Shown here one piece after another: positions 36,749 to 48,017 of a stretch of DNA of 64,000 nucleotides. Each line of letters begins with the position of its first letter. Position 1 is the first letter of the stretch. Under the pieces are notes generated by a model. The model made no database searches, was not told where the DNA came from, and saw nothing but the letters and a program-made list of their open reading frames with translations. The position numbers and the translations under genes were made by a program. This DNA is from Apostichopus parvimensis (Eukaryota > Echinodermata > Holothuroidea > Aspidochirotida > Stichopodidae): NCBI GenBank assembly GCA_000934455.1, contig KN882911.1, positions 47,127-111,126 on the forward strand. Direction: 5' to 3'.

Positions 36749-38543
36749 GTATGTAAGAAACTTTCGATGTCCCATTTATGCTTAGGCTTTTCTAAATTCT
36801 TAAAGATTCTGGTGATGCCGTGATTTTATATAATTCGATCATTAACTATCTTTTTAGAAATAATTCTTGTCGGTATCACCCCGGAGTATCACTCAACTTG
36901 CATTCACGACCTGTCTATACATGTCATTGAATTCCACGTCAAATCATAGGTACACAATTCACTCCAAAATCATCATAACAGTTGTTAATTATGTTTAGAC
37001 TAATTTAACATTGTTTAGTATTGCATTTAGGCCGTAATTATTGATTATGTGTAATTCAGGGTAGCTTACGACATCAATTAATATGCTTAGGAAAACCATT
37101 TCGTTCAGCGTAGTTCAATTTTATCGAGATGTTGACGTCCATTTTGTGTGTAAAGTCAATAAGTAAGCTTTATAGCGGCCATTCTTCACCGTGCAGCGTT
37201 ACTCGCCAAAAGTTTCATAAGAAGGGGCGTGGCTTTGACCATATTTGGCAGTGGGGTTACCTTATTTAGCGCTGAATCGCGAGATTGACTGGTTTATCAT
37301 ATTTGGACTTGCGCGTATTTTATTTAGCGAGATGATTGACATTTTTAGCTAGCAGGTTTCGATTGCGCATGTATTTGGCCATAAATAAAAATTTCTTGTT
37401 ATCAGGTGTTTGAAAAACGCTTATAACTTAGAAATTCGAGCAACAAATGCACGTTTTTATTATGTAAAGTTCGTGAAGTAAGTATCCTGGCCAGATTTTC
37501 TCTTTTTTGTGCATGTTAAGTCTACAAAATATTGTTTAATGTTTTATTCAAGTCATGAAAGGAATATTACATGTACCATGCCATTTGATTAAATGGCATT
37601 GTCTGCGTTTTAATCATGAATTTCAAAACTGTATACATTTAGGTCCTAAGTTTGGAAAGAGAATGAATTTGCAAGAATCCTTTGGCACATGATCGTTATG
37701 TACCTAGGTGGTCCCATTGATATGATGTTTGATGTTTCTTCATGGAGTGTGTGAGGTTCGTAAAGATGACTGAAAGTAACAGAGATAGTGTTTTTGGAAT
37801 ATTATTAATTATATACTATTATAAATGGGTAGGTGTTTGGTGTGGAAGTCCCATTGATGCAAATGAGGTTTATTCCGTAACATACTGCAGTGAGATGTGC
37901 ACTTGAGATGGGCTATAGAGCATATAGATGGGCTATAGAGCATGATATTCTATTCAATTAGCTTATTTGCATTCTTGGGACTGGCAAACCATATCGCTAC
38001 CATTAAATGGTACATGTGCAGACGCAGAACCGTTCTGCGGGTAAACTATAGAGGGCGTAAAAATAGAGCAACATATGCTATTGTATTTTAATATGTATAT
38101 CAAGTAAGGCCTTTTTAAATGTAATAATTGCACTTATATTGCACAACGCATTGATCAATATTTTGGAAATGCGCTTTATAAATAGTTCTATATATCTCTG
38201 TTATAATAATAATAATAATCAGGGTTATAGCTACACTGGGCGGTGCCAGGCGGTGGAGCCCACAACTAAAGGCTACAAGTATTTGAGGCAGGAGCCCACC
38301 ACTCAGTCTCAAAAAAGCTGCAAATGTACATATTTTTCCAAATGTAGCCATTACTTTAAAAGATCTTGGCCAAAACACTGATTTTTGATCATTTTCTGCC
38401 CAGCATTCAACCTTTTCTAGCTATTACTCCGATAATGACAATCTCAACAAGTTTGGTGTGAAGTAGGGGAATGAAAAGTGGATCACGGAGTACCCCTCTA
38501 AATATTAAGTTTACCATTTCTTTACATTTTGTTACCATTCTAG
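36749..38543. other. Intron 1 of the OB-fold gene (inferred)
   Basis: No exon seen. Near 37911 the words gatgggctatagagcat repeat in tandem. At 38160-38220 aaatgcgctttataaat plus (ATA)n looks like the tail of a LINE or SINE. From 38220 cagggttatagctac may be a hAT-like fragment. Confidence 0.4.
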
Positions 38544-38557
38544 GATCAAACGGAACT

Positions 38558-41500
38558 ATGGCAGATTCGTGCTTGTTGTTTGGGTTGACAGAACCAGAAA
38601 AAAGGTCTGATGGACGGACTGTATGTCATGCGCTATATAACAATGAGGATACACACGCAATTGTATTTATTAACAATGCAAAAGTCCAGAGCAAGTTCAC
38701 AGCAAGCTCATTCATTCGATTAGTCAACTATGGGTATAAACCAGCAAATGGAGAAACTGCTGCGCAAGTGTTTGTCTCAAATACAACAACTGTATGTCTT
38801 TTATATTGTGAACTACAGTGGAACCTCATCAACACAAAATCTGCTAAAACACAAAAAACTTATAACGCAAAGCATTTTTGGGGGGTTACAGGTATTAATT
38901 TTGTATGTAAAATCAATACACAAAATCCTGTGAACACAAACTGAAATATTTAGTCCCAGTGATTTTGTGTTAATCAGGTTCCACTGTAGCAGCATAAGAT
39001 TTATACAATGGGGCCAAAAGTGTGGTCGACCATGGCAAATTTTATATGATGCATTATGAATGTGAATGCAAAATACATTTTTTTGCAGAAGACAATATCC
39101 GCTCGACTAATAATTGACTCAAAATTGGGATTAAGATTACTTTTATGCAAAAAACCAAACACTTATCAAAAAATCAAAACCTGTACCTTGAAGAAAATTA
39201 GGCGTATGACTTTAAAGTGCCATTACATATCCAATTCAATTTTTCTGTATCATTTTGAAACAAGTGTGCAATGAAGTTTTGTGTTCACTAATTAACATAT
39301 TACATAGAATTTGCTGTTACAACAATGACATACAAACTAATTTTGGTCTTGACCTTTAAGTTTTAAATACAGGCTGTTTAAGATACATGAGTACTTGAGT
39401 ACTGTAGAAATTTAACAAAAAAAAACATTCATCAACCCTCGTCTGCTATTTCTTCTTCTAATAGTATCGTGTATTACCATTTGCAGATAAATTATAATGA
39501 TATTAATCCCAACTCATTTTCTTCAGGTCTTTCCACGCACTAAGATGTCATTTCCAGTATCTCAGGAATCACAAGACAAAGTCTTCAAACCAAAACCGCA
39601 AACTATTCCAGAAGCCAAGAAATCACCAGTGAAGAGAAAGCTGAGTCTCAATGGCATCAGCGTCAAATGTATGTTTCAAAAAGCATACCAAGGGCTTCGA
39701 GGCAGAACTGTATAAAAATGAGTTACGCCCACTAATGTGCATGTTACATAGTTAAGGTTCTTTGGCAGAAGTGTCAATCTCAATATCCTGGATAATGGAG
39801 ACACGCAAGCTAATTCAATTCGAAAGTGTTTTTGTCCATTGAGCTCCAGAGACAATACAGTACACGGTTCTGCCTCCAAGCTCGCAACATTCAAAGTTTA
39901 TTACACACAGGGAAAAATCAATTTATTTGATTACGGGAATCCAAAATGCAACCGTACTGTAACAAATCAGATTTAACTATAAAAGAGTCCATTCATAGGA
40001 AGGTAGCTTCGCCAGTTATATGATAAGTTTCAGGTGTGCACCCCACAGTCTTGATGATGAAGGTGAATATGAGAGGCTCAAATCTATTTAAATACCAAAT
40101 AAAGTCAAACTGGCCCCAAGTTTCACCTTCAGTGTGTCATGATAAACATTGCCCTGAAATATATATATTGTATAATATATACCTTAAACCTCCATTCTGA
40201 TCCACAGTCTCAATCCCCCACTTTAACTAATCAAAATTGATAGCACAGGATTTTGGTATCAGAAGAAAAGTAATGTTTTTTGGGCCTTGTATCAGACAAT
40301 TATATGTATAACGGCTCCTAAAAGCAAAACTATTTATGCCCTAAAAATTAAACATTCTACCACTAATTACATTCTTCTGTGCTTTTTCTTTTGCCTCAAT
40401 AGTCTGCTAAACTAAGCTAAATCACTGCTGCTCATCTGATCCTTTCCTTGCAGATTGGTAACCTAATTGAGGGAACATCAAAGTCAGGAAACCCTTACAA
40501 ATTACGATGCTTAACGCTAACTGATGAGTCTAGTGACAATATCCAGTGTAAGCTTTGGGGAGAAAAGAGCTCAAGTGATGTCAAGAAGAACCAAAAGTAT
40601 AAATTCAACTGCCTTGAAGTAAATGTAAACAGCAGAAGCCAGGCTACTGAAGTACACAGCACAGACATAACATCAATTCAGAAAGTTGAAGAACAACAGG
40701 TGGAAGAAGAAACATTGACCTGTGAAATAGAAGTAACCGAGGTTGATGAACAGTAAGTTTCTAATAAATAATTCTGGTATTGATTTCAGCTGATAGACAG
40801 GAATTTTTATTACACTTCATATTTCTCACTTTTTTTAACGTCATTCATCTGAAAGTGAACTAAAGTTTTTTTAAACAAGATGTGACTCTTTATTTTGGGG
40901 GCAGTCTGGTTAGAAAGGTAGGAATATATCGTCGTTGACATCGCATAGTGGTCTATCGTGATTTTCATCAATTTTACCAAAATTCACCAATAGGTTGTAG
41001 ATATCAATATCTTCAATCATACGAAGTTTTAAATGTCAAAAATGATTAGTTAATAAATAATCTTAATTAAAAAAGGACCAGTTTGACGTATCTCTTTTCA
41101 AATATGAATTCGTGATTTCACATAAATCCTCAGTCACGAACATGTTATTGCATTACCTGAGATGGAAAGTTTAACTGCCTAATTTCTTTTTAATCGGCTA
41201 CTCAAATTTATTCTTGAAACGATTAGATTATAAAACGAAATCATTTATATTGTTTTTTCACCAAGTTTATTTTAATGTAGACCGAACATATTGCACAATC
41301 TTTATCAACGCCTCATTGTTTGTCAGTATGTCAAACCAATGATCAGGGATTTCCGATGATACGTCGCACGGTTGACGTATCATCGGCAATCTCCGATTAT
41401 TGTTTTCACATACTGACATATCCCACCCACGCAAAAGCATAGCGAAAATTCAGGATACGTCCCTATGTGAAATCACAGTTTACAACTCTCGCGATTTTTT

Positions 41501-41999
41501 GTGTGCCGTATCATATTGACTGTTTCAGCTGTTTGTTTTCTTATCTTTTATCGACCCTTACAGTTTTAATATAATGTAACAAACTGTTTTCAAGTGATTA
41601 GTGATGTCAACGATCATATATAACTTGGTGTTTCCATTTCAATTAACTATCTGTTGGAAACTTCAAACATGACACCCAGAATAATTTAAAGCTCCATACA
41701 TTATGTGTTCTGCAAAGAAAAATATAATAATTATATAAAATTTTAACCAAAACCGATTTCACCAAAATATAACCTTTCCAGGAGTGCAGCAAATTTAGTA
41801 ATAACTGTATGCCTTTTGTCTATTTTGAAGGGACGACATCTACACCATCTTCACATCAAAGAACAAACTACTGAAGTTGCCACGTCACCTTTATGACCAA
41901 ACCTTTGAAGCAGATGAGCTGGAGGAGAAATTGCCTCTGAAGCTCAAATGCTGTTTCAGGAAATCAGATAACACTATCACTTCCATAATGAAGAATTAA
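38558..41999 (+). CDS. Putative OB-fold protein, 290 residues, nested in the SET-gene intron
   Basis: Five coding exons with AG/GT borders and agreeing phases: 38558-38791 (phase 0 out), 39527-39668 (1), 40034-40062 (0), 40454-40752 (2) and 41831-41999, ending TAA 41997-41999. The exon starting 38544 has ATG 14 nt in. Exon 1 (SCLLFGLTEPEK, THAIVFINNAKV, SFIRLVNYGY) and exon 4 (KIGNLIEGTSKSGNPYKLRC, IQCKLWGEKSS, KNQKYKFNCLEV) both resemble single-stranded nucleic-acid-binding OB folds. The linker KKSPVKRKLSLNG is basic; exon 4 ends very acidic (VEEQQVEEE). No break was found. AATAAA follows 150 bp after the stop. Role unknown; RPA-like OB genes of this sort are often multicopy in invertebrates. 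The OB call rests on pattern, so the function is tentative while the gene structure is fairly secure. Confidence 0.74.
38816..38996. mobile_element. Pogo/Tigger-like MITE in the OB-gene intron
   Basis: 181 bp with inverted ends CAGTGGAACCT...ACACAAAAT (about 21 of 25 positions match) and TA on both sides (38814-38815, 38997-38998). This is the usual look of Tc1/mariner-pogo derivatives. It starts only 25 bp after the donor of the first coding exon. Confidence 0.85.
40034..40062 (+). other. 29-nt microexon of the OB-fold gene
   Basis: gtgtgcaccccacagtcttg plus nine more bases between tttcag and gtgaat. It is the only segment found that takes the phase from 1 (after 39668) to 0 (before 40454) without a stop, giving CVHPTVLMMK between the two neighbouring exons. 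Confidence 0.6.
41331..41418. repeat. Foldback sequence with a 13-bp inner hairpin
   Basis: Outer arms tgtcagtatgt and acatactgaca pair exactly. Inside, ccgatgatacgtc (41353-41365) and gacgtatcatcgg (41374-41386) pair with an 8-nt loop. It lies in the last intron of the OB-fold gene and may be a small foldback element. Confidence 0.75.
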
Positions 42000-42149
42000 A
42001 GGGAAATGATAACAAACCAAACAAAGAAGAGTAATCATTACTACATGTTGTGTTTTTATTATTGTGACCGTATCACAGAACAACTGAAGTCACTATGAGT
42101 ACAGTATCAAAACCTGATTTAGACTAGTATAAACATGATCAACGTTATC

Positions 42150-42155
42150 AATAAA
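42150..42155 (+). terminator. Polyadenylation signal of the OB-fold gene
   Basis: AATAAA 150 bp after the stop codon, followed by a TGT-rich stretch. Confidence 0.6.
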
Positions 42156-42156
42156 T

Positions 42157-42672
42157 GTCTTTGACAGTTTCCACAGGTTTACTATATGTTCAGTGTATTA
42201 TGACAGGTCAGGCTCTACGACTGTTTATGCAACATTTTAAACATTGCTTTCATGTTTTGTACACTAGTATTTCTATGCACCTTCCATGCCATGCATTGTA
42301 TTGTTTAAAAGTCAAAGTTTATGTATAATGTTTGTTCCAAAAAGCCAGCAAAACTTTGTGACAAATTGGTTAGCCACTGTGGTAATTATATCATTACCTA
42401 CGTGTAAGGGTATGCAGCTATCAACATGGTATATAAAAGTCTTTGCCAATTTCCAGAGGTTTACTGTATATTCAGTCTTAATAAAAGGTCAGGCTTTATT
42501 GTTCATGCAACATTTTATACATTGCATTCATGTTTTGTACATTTTAACACTTTTATGCACCTTTCACATTGTTGAACGTAGATATCTTTGTACGAAATAG
42601 CCAGGAAAAATTTCTCACAAATTTGTTAGCCACTGTGGTGTAATCATTGCCTACGTGTAAGGGCATTCATCT
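42157..42672. repeat. Diverged tandem duplication of about 260 bp downstream of the OB-fold gene
   Basis: Two copies share caggtttactatatgttcag, ggtcaggct, catgcaacattttatacatt, catgttttgtaca and ttagccactgtggt, starting near 42157 and 42430. They differ at roughly a quarter of positions, so the duplication is old. Confidence 0.75.
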
Positions 42673-43474
42673 GTTATGTCAAATTATCATGGTGCTCTGG
42701 CCTATTTGACAACCATTCGAAATTGCCTTTTGAGCAGTCCAGTCCGACTGCCTAATCAGGAAACATTTCCTCATAAGGCAACATGTTTGCCAAATTCGGC
42801 AACATATCCCACAATGCATCTGTGTGATTCAAATTCTGTCCTTTTTATTTCTTTTATTTCAAGCCTTTAGCCACTAAAATGTTAGAATTTTTTGGATGCC
42901 TTTATGATAGTTGGTACTTTTCAAATGTTTTTGGAATAGTTTAAATACTATCAGCCATTTTGTTTAAAATTTTGACAAAAAGTTACATCATTCTATTGTT
43001 ATCAAAATGAATGAACCTTCTGGTCAATATTCATTTTCACCAAGTTCAAGAACCCTATTTGTTTTCGTAATTCATTAAAAACTAGAAATTACAAGCATTT
43101 GGTCAATACAGTATTATTTTTCTGCATCTATTGTATACAAACGTATTAATAGTTTTATGCTGTTTGTGGTGTTAACTTAATTGTACATTAAAGTGTAAGA
43201 CCATGGATTCAACGGATTTTGAGGTTTATTAAAAATGGTGATTACTGAAATATCATTTCCTCACACTTTTGGTCTAAAAGACAGAAATAACAGTCTAGAA
43301 TAAAATTGGGAGTTCTGTGTTTGAGCACTGACAATGTAGAAAACAAGACAAGTTTTTTGTAAAGATCAAGTCACAAAAAATGTACACACCAATATATGTC
43401 TTAATATAAACAAAGTGTTATAAATATGTCTATGTTGAGCAGCGGAAACGCACCAAGTTGGTGAATATGCCCAA
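42673..43474. other. Intronic/intergenic sequence, no gene seen
   Basis: AT-rich, without recognised exons or repeats. Confidence 0.5.
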
Positions 43475-43837
43475 GGGGTGGCACTCACTTATGAAATTGG
43501 TGTACCTGCGCCTACCAACATCACGAACTTGGGGGCTATTGGTATAGGATTTTTGTATGGAAAGGGCGTCATTCAGTGTAGAAAGAGGGGGGGGGGGAAG
43601 AGGGTAATTTTATTTTTACAATTTGACAATTGGAAAATTTGAGCAAACTTTGAGTGACTTTCAAATATTTGTCAAAATTCTTAGCAAAATGACAAAATTA
43701 AGCATTCTTAATTTAAAAGGGGGTTATTGAATATAAAGATTTTAGGACGAGATAAATCGGTGTAGAAATCAAAGACATGGGTCTATAATTGACAAGCACA
43801 TGACGCATACCAATACCAATATATGGAGTGCCACCCC
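43475..43837. mobile_element. MITE-like element with GGGGTGGCACTC ends
   Basis: Starts GGGGTGGCACTC and ends GAGTGCCACCCC, with weaker inner pairing between ttggtgtacctgcg and cgcataccaatacc. No open frame and no clear target duplication; superfamily unknown. Confidence 0.6.
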
Positions 43838-43995
43838 AGGTGTATAAGCTTAGTTCAAGTGTCAGTTTTATTACAATACATAGTAGACTATAGTACATAC
43901 CAATATTCTTTTAGTACTTTTTAATAGACGAAAAAGCCAGTTAGTTCAATAACACCAGTTACATTGCCAAACAAAAGTGCCTTGATGTGTAAATG

Positions 43996-44385
43996 TTTAG
44001 TAGCTAACCGCCCTAGAGTAAACCTATCAGCAGGGGCCTAACCACCCTGAAGTTAAAGCTATCAGCAGGGGCCTAACCACCCTGAAGTTAAAGCTATCAG
44101 CAGGGGCCTAACCGCCCTGAGGTAAACTTATCAGCAGGGGCCTAACCGCCCTCAAGTTAAACCTATCAGCAGGGGCCAAACCGCCCTCAAGTTAAACCTA
44201 TCAGCAGGGGTCTAACCGCCCTCAAGTTAAACCTATCAGCAGGGGCCTAACCGCCCTCAAGTTAAACCTATCAGCAGGGGCCTAACCGCCCTCAAGTTAC
44301 ACCTACCAGCAGAGGCCTAACTGCCCTCAAGTTAAACCTATCAGCAGGGGCCTTACCGCCCTCAAGTTAAACCCATCAGAATGCC
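43996..44385. repeat. 38-bp minisatellite
   Basis: About ten copies of a unit containing aaccgccctcaagttaaacc and tatcagcaggggcct. Late copies are very similar, early ones more diverged. Confidence 0.93.
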
Positions 44386-44870
44386 TCTACCATGATTATC
44401 AGAATGCCTCTACAATGATTATCAGAATGCCTCTACAATGATTATCAGAATGCCTCTACAATAATTACCAGAATGCGTCTAGAATGATGACCAAAATGCT
44501 TCTAGAATGGCTATCAGAATTCCTTTAGAATGGTTATCTAGATGCTTGTACAATGATTATCAGAATGTTTCTAGAATAATTACCAGAATGCCTCTAGAAT
44601 GATAACCACTGAATGGCTCTAGAATGATTATCACAATGCCTCTAGATTCAATATCAGAATATGCTTCTAGAATGTTTATAATAAGAATGATTCTCACTAG
44701 AATCTGTCAAGTATAAACTTACTAGAATGCTGTCAAGAATAACCTCAATAGCATGCTGTCAAGTATAAGCTGACTTGAATGCTATCAAGTATAAACTCAC
44801 TAGAAAGCTGTCAAGAATTAGGTCACTAGAAGGCTTGTCAAGAATAAACGCACTAGAAGGCTATTAATCA
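44386..44870. repeat. 24-bp minisatellite passing into a related diverged repeat
   Basis: From 44386 about 13 copies of a unit with tcagaatgcctctacaatga run to near 44690. They grade into units with actagaatgctgtcaagaat to about 44870. The shared gaatgc...tagaat words suggest one array evolved from the other. Confidence 0.85.
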
Positions 44871-46020
44871 GTCAAAAGTCTGTCAATCAGCAACTCGATC
44901 ATTAGGTCAATGTTAAATCAGTCATTCAATAATAGGTAAACAGTCGCTTATTCAAGTGGCAAATAATCTCAATCGTCAGTCGGGTTAATTAGTCATTTAA
45001 TAAACAGTCAATAGTGAGTCATTTAGTCAATATTAAGTAAGTTAATCGCGTCAATAATTCAATAATCAGTCAATCGTCGGTTATTATTCAATTGGCAAAT
45101 AATCTCAATCGTCAGTAAGTCTGGTTTCTTCGTCATTTAATAAACAGTCAATTATCAGTCAGTCAATCTTAAGTCAATCGTCAATAATTCAATAATCAGT
45201 CAATGGTCAATCAGTCAACAGTCATCAATCAGTAACTCTATAGTCGGTTAGTCAATCAGGCAGTCATTAGTCAAATTAATCAGTCAAAAGTCATGTCCAA
45301 TCAGCAGTTTGTCATTCAATGGTCACTCAATTACTGAATAGTCTGCCAATCAGTCCATAAACAGTCGAGTCAATAGTTAGTCAATAAATAATCAATGGTC
45401 AATAATTCAGTAATTGTCAATTACTCAATACTCTCATTCATTAATCAATAAGTCAATAAATACACAAGAATATGCTCTCAATGATTCGCACAGAATTTGC
45501 TCAATACTTGGCACAATAATATGCTCTCAATAATTGGCACAGGAATATGCTCTTAATAATTGGCACACGAGTGTGCTCCCAACAATTGGCACAGAAAATG
45601 TCCTCAATAATTGGCTCAATAATTGGCACAAAAATATGCTCTCAATGATTGGAATCGGTCACTCAATAATCAACGGTTAGTCAATTAATTTATTCAAGTT
45701 AGTCAAGTCAATAATCAGTTAATTCAAACAATATTAGTGAAATGAATCTAAAAGTGGAACTTACTATTTCCAACTTTTTACGACCTTGTTTTCACAATTT
45801 TTCACCCAAGTCAATGTTCACTCAAGCAATAGTATGTCAACCGATGAATCAATCACTAAGTATTCAATAGACGAGTCAATAAGCAGTGATTCAATATTCA
45901 GTTGGTCAATCATTATCAAGTAAATCTGTCAATAACCATTGCAACCATAGTCAAGTCAGTAATATTCAATTAATCAGTCAGTCTCTCATCAGTGAATCGG
46001 TCAGTACAGCTGTCAGACAG
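44871..46020. repeat. Degenerate AGTCAAT-based satellite
   Basis: Over 1.1 kb is built from agtcaat, aatcagtca and similar 7-10 bp words without a strict period. At 45470-45650 a 28-30 bp unit with gctctcaataattggcacag is embedded in it. Confidence 0.85.
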
Positions 46021-46748
46021 TCAAAAACTCATTAACGTCACATTCTAGCAATTCAGAGCTTTCAACATAATCAAAACGTTTTAATTTGTCAGGCATGTCA
46101 ATTTAACTTAATCAGCATGACATTTTATGGGGCTTACGTGTAGATGGTTCCGTATGGTAAAGAAAAAAAATACAATTCAAAGCGCATACAACCAAGTCCC
46201 GGGTAACGCTAAATGCTACACTGTTAATTTAACACATTCTACAAGTCAAAGATAAACTAGACTTTTCGTGAGTCCCGTTATAGCAGTTTATACAATGTTT
46301 AAAAGAAACTGTTGGAAACAAGTGTTCTTTTTAGAGCAGGAGTTCTGGACATTCTCTTTAACTTCAAAAACCACAGTTACTTAGACATTCAACTCCGGTT
46401 TACTATTGTAATCGAATAGGATAGCCTACTACTGCTGTTATCCTTAACAGTAAACCCATACATATTATTATTCATCCAACTGTGCATTACGAACAGATTC
46501 CAACAGTTATATTTTGCATTCATTAGTTCCAAGTTAAAAGTTCCATTTTCTACTGTTTTGTTAATTATTCAAGTTTTCAGTATATATATAGAATTACCAG
46601 CTATCAAAGTTGTATAAAATTTATTATATCGTTTCTAGAAATAGTTTAAATCAGATTCACAAAGTGTGTTTTGATACGTTTTGTAATAATACTTCGTTAT
46701 TGTATAAAGAATAGAAAGCAATTGTATTTTGTAATATTGCAGTACATA

Positions 46749-48017
46749 ATGCCACGACGTTCCAAAAAATTCTATGCTATGCGCGCCAAATTGGCAGCTC
46801 ATGCTGACAAACAAAACAAAACAAATGTAAGTACAACTGAAAATGTTCACGTGCATGCAGATGAAAAAACTTCCACTAGTAAACAAAATCAAACTAAAGA
46901 TGCTGTTCATACAAACGATAATGTATATGTAGATGTGTTAGGAATAAAGTACATCAAGCGAATCAGAGGCACTTTTCACCAAGGCGATGAACAATTTTCT
47001 TTCGAATCAAGAGGTGCGCAATGTTCATGTAATTCGCTGGTAATGCTATGTAAGGTCGACAATATACTTCAAGATTTGATGCCGTGTCATTTAGATGACA
47101 TCTTACGAAATGGAGACCATTTATATCAAATCACTGCTCGAAAATTAGAGGCAAAAGGTCAGCTCGCTCATGACAGGTACCTAGAAAATAATCAGTTCCC
47201 CACATATGTGGTCCTTGGACAGTACGCGTACGTAGTTGACTACCATGTTTTAAGATATGGCAGGCTTGATGAAGATCCCGAGAGTGATATCGACACGCTA
47301 GATGTTGAATTACAGGCAGCTTTCACTGTATCACAGAAAAATATCTTGATTTTTGCTGGTTATATAATGACCGTATACAAAGACGTTACACATGATCAGT
47401 ATCTCTTTTTCGACTCTCATTCACGAGACGAATCTGGATTTCCTACCCCAGATGGAACTGCGTTTTCAAAGCTATTTCCAGATATTTATAGCTTGGTGAA
47501 CTTCTTGCATGTTTTGGCTGACAATGTTGGAATTCAACCCCTTACCATCAACATCCTACCTATCAATGAAAATAGGTCAAAAAGTTGCCAGCATTTACAT
47601 GTACCACCACATGATGAACATGATGTGGTCCCGAATGTAACAAATAGTCAAACTAGTGTAACTGTCAGTAAGCGTAATTATAGTCACAAGCAGAATAATT
47701 TCAGTCACAGAAATCAAGAAGCAACACACGTGTGTCAAAATAACACAAAGAAAGGTAACCAAACTGAATATTGTAGATGGAATATTCATGACAATTTGAG
47801 TTCAGCACAAGATTTGAAACTCAGCTGTACATACCTCAAAATTGCGTCAGATAGTTCACAGAGTCAACGTAAAATTGACGAACCTTGTCACAAAAGACCT
47901 TCAAGATATAAGCAATTGTCCGAAAGTTCTTCACAAACAGATGACAAATGTCCTAAAAAGCGAAAGAGATCTGGAGAACAAGACACATCAAATTATGAAA
48001 GAAAAAGAAAACGTTAG
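46749..48017 (+). CDS. Helentron N-terminal cysteine-peptidase-like domain
   Basis: 422 codons from ATG 46749 to TAG 48015-48017; the same frame stays open after the TAG, so the domain is probably the N-terminus of the Rep-helicase polyprotein. After a basic start (PRRSKKFYAMRAKLAAHADK) comes GTFHQGDEQFSFESRGAQCS, then CNSLVMLC, where a Cys nucleophile is likely. Next is YLFFDSHSRDESGFPTPDGT with a candidate Asp-His pair. This layout resembles papain-fold deubiquitinase-like peptidases of the herpesvirus tegument (C76) type; Helitrons are known to carry OTU-like peptidases. The tail is polar and ends in lysine-arginine runs (KKRKRSG, ERKRKR). Peptidase identity is inferred from motifs only. 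Confidence 0.65.
   Translation: MPRRSKKFYAMRAKLAAHADKQNKTNVSTTENVHVHADEKTSTSKQNQTKDAVHTNDNVYVDVLGIKYIKRIRGTFHQGDEQFSFESRGAQCSCNSLVMLCKVDNILQDLMPCHLDDILRNGDHLYQITARKLEAKGQLAHDRYLENNQFPTYVVLGQYAYVVDYHVLRYGRLDEDPESDIDTLDVELQAAFTVSQKNILIFAGYIMTVYKDVTHDQYLFFDSHSRDESGFPTPDGTAFSKLFPDIYSLVNFLHVLADNVGIQPLTINILPINENRSKSCQHLHVPPHDEHDVVPNVTNSQTSVTVSKRNYSHKQNNFSHRNQEATHVCQNNTKKGNQTEYCRWNIHDNLSSAQDLKLSCTYLKIASDSSQSQRKIDEPCHKRPSRYKQLSESSSQTDDKCPKKRKRSGEQDTSNYERKRKR

Noticed and set aside
43996-44700. Regular repeats that could suggest a CRISPR array
   Set aside because: Units are contiguous with no unique spacers, and the context is a eukaryotic intron.
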